Shown: in pieces, positions 58,367-64,000 of the stretch
How the letters are laid out: each line of letters begins with the position of its first letter
How positions within the stretch are numbered: position 1 is the stretch's first letter
Program-made: the position numbers and the translations under genes
Notes under the pieces: generated by a model
What the model saw: only the letters and a program-made list of their open reading frames with translations
The model's database searches: none
Told to the model about the DNA's origin: nothing
Source of the DNA: Streptomyces seoulensis
GTDB lineage: Bacteria; Actinomycetota; Actinomycetes; Streptomycetales; Streptomycetaceae
Direction of reading: 5' to 3'
DNA: 64,000 nt
Assembly: GCF_004328625.1 (NCBI RefSeq)
Contig: NZ_CP032229.1
Location: forward strand, 496,001-560,000

Positions 58367-60880
58367 GTGACCCTCATCGATCAGCTCCCGCGGACCGCCG
58401 ACCCCGACGCCCTGTACGAAAACTTCGAGTCGTGGGCCCAGGATCGCGGCCTCACCCTCTATCCCCACCAGGAAGAGGCGCTGATCGAGGTGGTCTCCGG
58501 GGCGAACGTGATCGTCTCGACGCCCACCGGTTCCGGCAAGAGCATGATCGCCGCCGGCGCGCACTTCGCGGCGCTGGCCCGCGACGAGGTCACCTTCTAC
58601 ACCGCTCCGATCAAGGCCCTGGTGTCGGAGAAGTTCTTCGAACTGTGCAAGATCTTCGGCACCGAGAACGTGGGCATGCTGACCGGCGACGCGTCCGTGA
58701 ACGCCGACGCGCCCGTGATCTGCTGTACGGCCGAGGTGCTGGCGTCCATCGCGCTGCGGGACGGCAAGGACGCGGACATCGGCCAGGTCGTGATGGACGA
58801 GTTCCACTTCTACGCGGAGGGCGACCGGGGCTGGGCCTGGCAGATCCCGCTGCTGGAGCTGCCGCAGGCCCAGTTCATCCTGATGTCGGCCACGCTCGGT
58901 GACGTGTCCTTCTTCGAGAAGGACCTCACCCGCCGCACCGGACGCCCCACCTCGGTCGTCCGCTCGGCCACCCGCCCGGTACCGCTGTCCTACGAGTACC
59001 GGCTCACCCCGCTCACCGAGACGCTCACCGAACTGCTGGAGACCCGGCAGGCCCCGGTGTACATCGTGCACTTCACACAGGCGCAGGCCGTCGAACGGGC
59101 GCAGGCGCTGATGAGCATCAACATGTGCACCCGCGAGGAGAAGGACCGGATCGCCGAGCTGATCGGCAACTTCCGCTTCACCACCAAGTTCGGCCAGAAC
59201 CTCTCCCGTTACGTCCGGCACGGCATCGGCGTCCACCACGCCGGCATGCTGCCCAAGTACCGGCGCTTGGTGGAGAAGCTGGCCCAGGCCGGTCTGCTGA
59301 AGGTCATCTGCGGCACGGACACCCTCGGCGTCGGCGTCAACGTGCCCATCCGCACGGTGCTGTTCACCGCCCTGACCAAGTACGACGGCAACCGGGTGCG
59401 CACGCTGCGGGCCCGCGAGTTCCACCAGATCGCGGGACGGGCCGGCCGCGCCGGCTTCGACACCGCCGGACTCGTCGTCGCGCAGGCGCCCGAGCACGTC
59501 ATCGAGAACGAGAAGGCCCTCGCCAAGGCGGGGGACGACGCGAAGAAGCGTCGCAAGGTGGTGCGCAAGAAGGCTCCGGAGGGCTTCGTCGGCTGGACCG
59601 AGAACACCTTCGAGAAGCTGATCGCGTCCGAGCCCGAGCCGCTGACCTCGCGGTTCCGGGTGACGCACACCATGCTGCTGTCGGTGATCGCCCGGCCGGG
59701 CAACGCCTTCGAGGCGATGCGTCACCTGCTGGAGGACAACCACGAGCCGCGCAAGCAGCAGCTCCGCCACATCCGCCGCGCGATCGCCATCTACCGCTCG
59801 CTGCTGGACGGCGGCATCGTCGAGAAGCTCGACACGCCGGACGCCGAGGGCCGCATCGTCCGTCTCACGGTCGATCTCCAGCAGGACTTCGCGCTCAACC
59901 AGCCGCTGTCCACCTTCGCGCTCGCGGCCTTCGAGCTCCTCGATCCCGAGTCGCCGTCCTACGCCCTCGACATGGTGTCCGTCGTCGAGTCCACCCTGGA
60001 CGACCCGCGCCAGATCCTCTCCGCCCAGCAGAACAAGGCGCGCGGTGAGGCCGTGGCCCTGATGAAGGCGGACGGTGTCGAGTACGAGGAGCGCATGGAG
60101 CGGCTCCAGGACATCAGCTACCCGAAGCCGATGGAAGAGCTGCTCTTCCACGCCTACGACACCTACCGCAAGAGCCACCCCTGGGTCGGCGACCACCCGC
60201 TGTCGCCGAAGTCGGTCGTCCGCGACATGTACGAGCGCGCCCTGTCCTTCACGGAACTGGTCTCCCTCTACGAGCTGGCCCGCACCGAGGGCATCGTGCT
60301 GCGTTACCTCGCCAGCGCCTACAAGACCCTCGACCACACCATCCCGGACGACCTGAAGTCCGAGGACCTCCAGGACCTCATCGAGTGGCTCGGCGAGATG
60401 GTCCGCCAGGTCGACTCCAGCCTCCTTGACGAGTGGGAGCAGCTCGCCAACCCCGAGGTGATGACCGCCGAGGAGGCCCAGGAGAAGGCCGACGAGGTCA
60501 AGCCGGTCACCACCAACGCCCGCGCCTTCCGCGTGCTGGTCCGCAACGCCCTCTTCCGCCGAGTGGAGCTGGCCGCCCTCGACCAGGTCGAGGAGCTCGG
60601 CGAGCTGGACGCCGAGTCCGGCTGGGACGCGGACGCGTGGGGCGAGGCCATGGACAAGTACTGGGACGAGTACGAGGACCTCGGCACCGGTCCCGACGCC
60701 CGCGGCCCCAAGCTGCTGGTGATCAAGGAGGAGCCGCAGGACAAGCTGTGGCGCGTCCGTCAGATCTTCGACGACCCGAATGATGACCACGACTGGGGCA
60801 TCAGCGCGGAAGTCGATCTCGCCGCATCCGACGCGGAGGGCCGTGCGGTCATCCGGGTCACCGATGTCGGTCAGTTGTGA
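58367..60880 (+). CDS. SKI2-like DEAD/DEAH-box helicase with DUF3516 C-terminus
   Basis: An 837-residue superfamily 2 helicase. Motif I is TPTGSGKS (52-59), motif II DEFH (144-147), motif III MSATL, and motif VI QIAGRAGRAGFD. The C-terminal half from about residue 430 is the DUF3516 region of actinobacterial HelY/SKI2-like proteins. The likely role is RNA unwinding in decay or ribosome assembly. GTG at 58367 is chosen; an ATG at 58346 would add seven residues. The tesB gene follows 19 bases later. Confidence 0.92.
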   Translation: MTLIDQLPRTADPDALYENFESWAQDRGLTLYPHQEEALIEVVSGANVIVSTPTGSGKSMIAAGAHFAALARDEVTFYTAPIKALVSEKFFELCKIFGTENVGMLTGDASVNADAPVICCTAEVLASIALRDGKDADIGQVVMDEFHFYAEGDRGWAWQIPLLELPQAQFILMSATLGDVSFFEKDLTRRTGRPTSVVRSATRPVPLSYEYRLTPLTETLTELLETRQAPVYIVHFTQAQAVERAQALMSINMCTREEKDRIAELIGNFRFTTKFGQNLSRYVRHGIGVHHAGMLPKYRRLVEKLAQAGLLKVICGTDTLGVGVNVPIRTVLFTALTKYDGNRVRTLRAREFHQIAGRAGRAGFDTAGLVVAQAPEHVIENEKALAKAGDDAKKRRKVVRKKAPEGFVGWTENTFEKLIASEPEPLTSRFRVTHTMLLSVIARPGNAFEAMRHLLEDNHEPRKQQLRHIRRAIAIYRSLLDGGIVEKLDTPDAEGRIVRLTVDLQQDFALNQPLSTFALAAFELLDPESPSYALDMVSVVESTLDDPRQILSAQQNKARGEAVALMKADGVEYEERMERLQDISYPKPMEELLFHAYDTYRKSHPWVGDHPLSPKSVVRDMYERALSFTELVSLYELARTEGIVLRYLASAYKTLDHTIPDDLKSEDLQDLIEWLGEMVRQVDSSLLDEWEQLANPEVMTAEEAQEKADEVKPVTTNARAFRVLVRNALFRRVELAALDQVEELGELDAESGWDADAWGEAMDKYWDEYEDLGTGPDARGPKLLVIKEEPQDKLWRVRQIFDDPNDDHDWGISAEVDLAASDAEGRAVIRVTDVGQL

Positions 60881-60899
60881 GCACAGGAGAAACCCACCG

Positions 60900-61766
60900 A
60901 TGACGAATCCGGCCGAGAGCCTGGTCGACCTGCTCGACCTGGAGCAGATCGAGGTCAACATCTTCCGCGGCCGCAGCCCGCAGGAGTCCCTCCAGAGGGT
61001 CTTCGGCGGCCAGGTCGCGGGCCAGGCGCTGGTCGCCGCGGGGCGTACCACGGAGGGCGACCGCCCCGTGCACTCGCTGCACGCGTACTTCCTGCGTCCG
61101 GGCCGGCCCGGCGTGCCGATCGTGTACCAGGTGGAGCGGGTCCGTGACGGGCGCTCGTTCACCACGCGCCGGGTCACGGCCGTGCAGCAGGGCCGCACGA
61201 TCTTCAATCTGACCGCCTCCTTTCACAAGCCTGAGGAAGGACCGTTCGAGCACCAGCTCCCGCCCGCCCGCGTGGTGCCGGACCCGGAGTCCCTGCCGCC
61301 CGTGGCCGAGGAGATCCGGAAGCATCTCGGTGCGCTGCCGGAGCAGTTGGAGCTGATGGCGCGCCGCCAGCCCTTCGACATCCGCTATGTCGACCGGTTG
61401 CGCTGGAACTCCGACGAGATCGACGGTGCCGAGCCGCGCAGCGCGGTGTGGATGCGCGCGGTCGGTCCGCTCGGCGACGACCCGCTGATCCACACCTGCG
61501 CGCTGACCTACGCGAGCGACATGACCCTGCTCGACGCGGTCCGCATCCCGATCGAGCCGCTGTGGGGTCAGCGGAACTTCGACATGGCGTCGCTGGACCA
61601 CGCCATGTGGTTCCACCGCCCGTTCCGCGCCGACGAGTGGTTCCTGTACGACCAGGAGTCCCCGATCGCCATCGGCGGCCGTGGCCTGGCGCGCGGGCGC
61701 ATCTACGACGTGCACGGGCAACTGCTCGTGTCGGTCGTCCAGGAGGGGCTGTTCAGGTCCCTCTAG
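60900..61766 (+). CDS. tesB: Acyl-CoA thioesterase II
   Basis: A 288-residue double hot-dog thioesterase. Blocks are RVFGGQVAGQALVAAGRTT, HSLHAYFLRPGRPGVPIVYQV, LTYASDMTLLDAV (the catalytic Asp region) and SLDHAMWFHRPFRADEWFLY. It hydrolyses medium to long acyl-CoA. AGGAGA stands 11 bases before the ATG. It follows the helicase by 19 bases, so one transcript is likely. It overlaps the convergent DUF6397 gene by 14 bases. Confidence 0.93.
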   Translation: MTNPAESLVDLLDLEQIEVNIFRGRSPQESLQRVFGGQVAGQALVAAGRTTEGDRPVHSLHAYFLRPGRPGVPIVYQVERVRDGRSFTTRRVTAVQQGRTIFNLTASFHKPEEGPFEHQLPPARVVPDPESLPPVAEEIRKHLGALPEQLELMARRQPFDIRYVDRLRWNSDEIDGAEPRSAVWMRAVGPLGDDPLIHTCALTYASDMTLLDAVRIPIEPLWGQRNFDMASLDHAMWFHRPFRADEWFLYDQESPIAIGGRGLARGRIYDVHGQLLVSVVQEGLFRSL

Positions 61767-62730
61767 CGTGATCGCCGGCGCATACGCTCCGGGGGCTTCT
61801 GCGACGCAGCCAGGTCAGCAGCCCCCGGGTCGGTCGCGGCCCTGAGCCCGGCGGCGCGGAAGGCGACGTGTCGGAGCGCGTCCGGCTTGCGGCTGGGTCG
61901 ACCGGTGCTTCTGGGACGACAGGTCTCGGAACTGCCGGTGTGGGGGACCAGGGTGCGCGGGTGGCCTCCAGCTGTCGCGCCAGGTCGGCACTCAGCCAGG
62001 CGATCTCGTCCGCGTCCTGCGCGGTCATGATCTGCTCGCCGAGAAGTGCGCCGGGTGATCCAGGGGCGCCGTGCTCGGGCAGGGATGGCCGCATGCGGTC
62101 CAACCTGGCCCGTTCATAAGGGATCTTGGCGATCGCCGCGACTTCCTCGTTCGGCAGGAAGGCGGCGATGGCTCCGGCTCGCACCCATGGGTCCTCGGCC
62201 TGCCGCAGCAGGAAGCCCAGATGGCGTCCCCGCCAGTTCCTCGGACGCAGGTCGAGCCCGGCCGTCAACTGGCTTCTGAGCGTCTCGGGGGTCCTGCCCG
62301 TGATCAGATCTGCGTGCTCACTGTTCGCCACGAACTCCCTCAGTTCCTCCGCCAGATACAGCCAGACCACGGCTCGGTAGCGGTTGAGGTAGAAGCGCAC
62401 CGGCACCAGCAGTCCCAGTCGGGCGAGCCTGGCGAACCTGCCTTCGGAGACGCCCATGAGTGAGGCGCCCTCCTTGGTGCCCACGACGCGTACGCGTTCG
62501 CGGAGCGTCTGGGGAAAGCCGGCCTGTGCCTGGAGACGGGCGATCTCGGTCCGGGCGACCCGGCGGGCGCCGCTTGCCCTGTCGGACACGACGCGGATGC
62601 GGCCCAGCTCGACGGCGAGGTCGAACTCGTAGCGCTTGAGACCCAGTTCCCGGGCCGCGCGGCTCGGTGCGCAGAGCGCGGGGCGCTCCGGGGTTAGGGT
62701 GGTCACGGATGCGATGGTGGTTCCCGGCAT
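61753..62730 (-). CDS. DUF6397 family protein
   Basis: A 325-residue protein that I recall as DUF6397 of Streptomyces. The N-terminal half has CAPSRAARELGLKRYEFDLAV and GVSEGRFARLARLGLLVPVRFYLNRYRAVVWLY, which look like two helix-turn-helix units of the excisionase/MerR sort. The C-terminus is Pro/Arg-rich and disordered. A DNA-binding role is plausible but not shown. ATG at 62730. Overlaps the end of tesB tail to tail. Confidence 0.65.
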   Translation of the reverse strand: MPGTTIASVTTLTPERPALCAPSRAARELGLKRYEFDLAVELGRIRVVSDRASGARRVARTEIARLQAQAGFPQTLRERVRVVGTKEGASLMGVSEGRFARLARLGLLVPVRFYLNRYRAVVWLYLAEELREFVANSEHADLITGRTPETLRSQLTAGLDLRPRNWRGRHLGFLLRQAEDPWVRAGAIAAFLPNEEVAAIAKIPYERARLDRMRPSLPEHGAPGSPGALLGEQIMTAQDADEIAWLSADLARQLEATRAPWSPTPAVPRPVVPEAPVDPAASRTRSDTSPSAPPGSGPRPTRGLLTWLRRRSPRSVCAGDHARGT

Positions 62731-62857
62731 GGGTCTGCTCCCCCGTGGAGTGGTCGGCTCACGCCCTGCGCGTTCGCCGTGCACACACCGTAGCCATGTC
62801 CGCGCACTCCGTGTCGGGCCTGTGGACAACCCTCCGTTCTACCCCTGAAGTCGCAGG

Positions 62858-63271
62858 TCAGAGTTCGGATACCGGAGACGGTTCGGGCTGCCGGGCATTC
62901 ACTCCGAGGTGTTCGCCGACCCGGTTCACGAGCAGCGTCATCTCGTAGGCGATCTGACCGATGTCCGCCTCCGCACCGCTGAGCAGGCACAGGCAACTGC
63001 TGGGCCCGGCAGCGGTGACGAAGAGTACGGCGTCGTCGTACTCGATCATGGTCTGCCGGACGCGGCCCGCGCCGAAGTGACGGCCCGAGCCCTTTGCCAG
63101 GCTGTGCAGTCCGGAGGAGACGGCCGCCAGATGCTCCGCGTCCTCGCGCCGTAGTCCGGTGCTCGCCCCGGTGACCAGTCCGTCGTTCGAGAGCACCAGC
63201 GCGTGCCGCACGTGGTCCACGCGCTGGGTGAGATCGTCCAGGAGCCAACCCAGTCCCTGGTTCTGCGCCAT
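62858..63271 (-). CDS. Roadblock/LC7 domain protein
   Basis: A 137-residue Roadblock/LC7 protein: GWLLDDLTQRVDHVRHALVLSNDGLV, then EDAEHLAAVSSGLHSLAKG and IGQIAYEMTLLVNRVGEHL. These are the CvnB-type partners of conservon GTPases. A CvnD-type GTPase end lies at 63800 on the same strand, but an F420/PPOX gene on the other strand stands between, so this copy is not in one operon with it. ATG at 63271. It may modulate a GTPase encoded elsewhere. Confidence 0.9.
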   Translation of the reverse strand: MAQNQGLGWLLDDLTQRVDHVRHALVLSNDGLVTGASTGLRREDAEHLAAVSSGLHSLAKGSGRHFGAGRVRQTMIEYDDAVLFVTAAGPSSCLCLLSGAEADIGQIAYEMTLLVNRVGEHLGVNARQPEPSPVSEL

Positions 63272-63363
63272 GTTCGTTCTCCCCGTGTGGCCTCTCCCCC
63301 TGGCTGGAGGAGCTTTCCGCAAGCCTTCCCCACCTCCGGCGTCCGGGCAAGCAGGATGGGCTC

Positions 63364-63792
63364 ATGGCACACAAGATGACCGACGAGGAATGGCGGGCGT
63401 TCGTCTCCGACGGCACCCGGACCGGCAAGCTGGCGACGGTAAGGGCCGATGGAAGCCCTCATATCGCCCCGATCTGGTTCCTGCTCGACGGCGACGAGCT
63501 GGTCTTCAACACCGGTGAGGAGACAGTGAAAGGGCGGAATCTCGCCCGTGATCCGCGGGTCGCGCTCTGCGTGGACGACGACCGGCCGCCGTTCTCGTTC
63601 GTGGTGCTGAACGGGCAGGCCCGGTTGTTCGAGGATCTGGACGAGATCCGCCGCTGGGCCACCCGGATCGCCGCGCGGTACATGGGCGAGGACCGCGCCG
63701 AGGAGTTCGGCGCGCGCAACGGCGTTCCGGGTGAACTACTGGTGAGGGTGCACATCGACCACGTCGTGGCCGTGCGGGACCTCGCGGACTGA
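63364..63792 (+). CDS. PPOX class F420-dependent oxidoreductase
   Basis: A 142-residue split-barrel protein. FVSDGTRTGKLATVRADGSPHIAPIWFLLDGDELVF is the conserved first half, and VALCVDDDRPPFSFVVLNGQARL the second. It probably binds F420 or FMN and reduces a small molecule. It is convergent with the GTPase end (seven bases) and divergent from the LC7 gene. Confidence 0.88.
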   Translation: MAHKMTDEEWRAFVSDGTRTGKLATVRADGSPHIAPIWFLLDGDELVFNTGEETVKGRNLARDPRVALCVDDDRPPFSFVVLNGQARLFEDLDEIRRWATRIAARYMGEDRAEEFGARNGVPGELLVRVHIDHVVAVRDLAD

Positions 63793-63799
63793 GGCGGCC

Positions 63800-64000
63800 T
63801 CAGCTCACCGAGTCGAGAAGCCGGGCGGTGTGCATGCGCCCGGCGTACTCGACGAGGCGGATCAGTACTTCCTTGCCGGAGTCGCGGTCGCGGGCGTCGC
63901 AAAGCACCACGGGCGTGCCCTGGTCCAGGTCGAGGGCGCGGGAGACGTCGTGGGCGCCGTAGGGGCGTGCGCCGGGGAAGCAGTTGACGGCGACGACGAA
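63800..64000 (-). CDS. Conservon-type ATP/GTP-binding protein (CvnD), C-terminal part
   Basis: The last 66 residues of a gene running off the window: VVAVNCFPGARPYGAHDVSR, then ALDLDQGTPVVLCDARDRDS and GKEVLIRLVEYAGRMHTARL. VNCF is the guanine-specificity (N/TKxD-like) block, and CDAR-D-R-x-S-G-K is the family ending. This matches the C-terminus of CvnD GTPases, which act with CvnA kinases and CvnB LC7 proteins in membrane signalling. The rest of the conservon should lie beyond 64000. Confidence 0.85.
   Translation of the reverse strand, partial: FVVAVNCFPGARPYGAHDVSRALDLDQGTPVVLCDARDRDSGKEVLIRLVEYAGRMHTARLLDSVS

Noticed and set aside
56672..61207. A 1,511-codon minus-strand open frame
   Set aside because: It runs through rpmE2, the membrane hydrolase and the helicase in antisense or alternative frames and shows only shadow composition.
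1..64000. CRISPR array, prophage, insertion sequence, tRNA or biosynthetic gene cluster
   Set aside because: I saw no regularly spaced repeats, transposase or integrase frames, tRNA-like cloverleaf with CCA-side pairing, or PKS/NRPS/terpene/RiPP core genes.

Overview
The window is a high-GC (roughly 72-74%) actinobacterial chromosome segment, almost certainly Streptomyces. The evidence is the third-position G/C bias, frequent GTG/TTG starts, dense short intergenic spaces, Streptomyces-restricted families (DUF6421, DUF5134, DUF5997, DUF5709, DUF6397), a conservon-type GTPase end, and a copy of a repeat I recognise from Streptomyces intergenic DNA. It reads as ordinary chromosome. I see no insertion sequence, prophage, integrase, CRISPR array, rRNA or tRNA, and no large biosynthetic gene cluster.

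Layout. 1-1000: electron-transfer flavoprotein genes (etfB, start of etfA) on the minus strand. 1.1-6.5 kb: flavin reductase, thioredoxin-like protein, a PlsC-type acyltransferase, then a coupled minus-strand unit DUF6421 - SDR - threonine aldolase. 6.8-13.8 kb: GDPD, GNAT, VOC, a MarR/FUSC exporter unit with a palindromic operator, DUF5134-M56 peptidase-PAP2-HAD. 13.8-17.5 kb: TetR regulator with its own operator, FprA-like reductase, NCS2 permease. 17.4-22.3 kb: a very large CtpI-like P-type ATPase with a small His/Lys-rich membrane partner. 22.5-25.5 kb: divergent PaaX/AidB-like pair. 25.7-34.9 kb: Asp-box propeller protein, ung, sugar kinase, CbiX-like protein lacking the usual His motifs, second FUSC divergent from an Lrp regulator, MFS exporter, and a DNA-binding-domain-less LysR protein divergent from DUF5997. 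35-44.5 kb: methyltransferase, secreted VanX-like peptidase, phosphoesterase, Ser/Thr kinase with PQQ propeller, ECF sigma factor with a membrane protein, sortase F with a PDTG-type surface protein, Tat-lipoprotein agmatine deiminase with duplicated palindromes, TetR. 44.6-49.2 kb: YjbQ and a sulfonate operon (ssuC-B-A-D) preceded by a small Cys-containing leader peptide not captured by ordinary gene length cut-offs. 49.2-56.4 kb: MltG-like lytic transglycosylase, MarR-controlled ABC exporter, and a heterodimeric ABC exporter with complementary lost motifs. 56.6-64 kb: frameshifted DUF5709, Cys-free L31, membrane hydrolase, SKI2-like helicase with DUF3516 tail, TesB, DUF6397, Roadblock/LC7 protein, F420/PPOX protein and the end of a conservon GTPase.

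The most interesting signal is the ssu control region: a well-placed -35/-10, an apparently leaderless 27-residue peptide with a Cys codon near its end, competing stem segments, and a perfect hairpin over the ssuC ribosome-binding site. This looks like translation-coupled sulfur control. Other good leads are several divergent regulator/transporter pairs with inverted repeats, a PDTG surface protein/sortase pair with an ECF-type promoter, and the regulator-like protein with an Arg/Lys tail in place of an HTH. No computation was run; all family names are from reading the translations.
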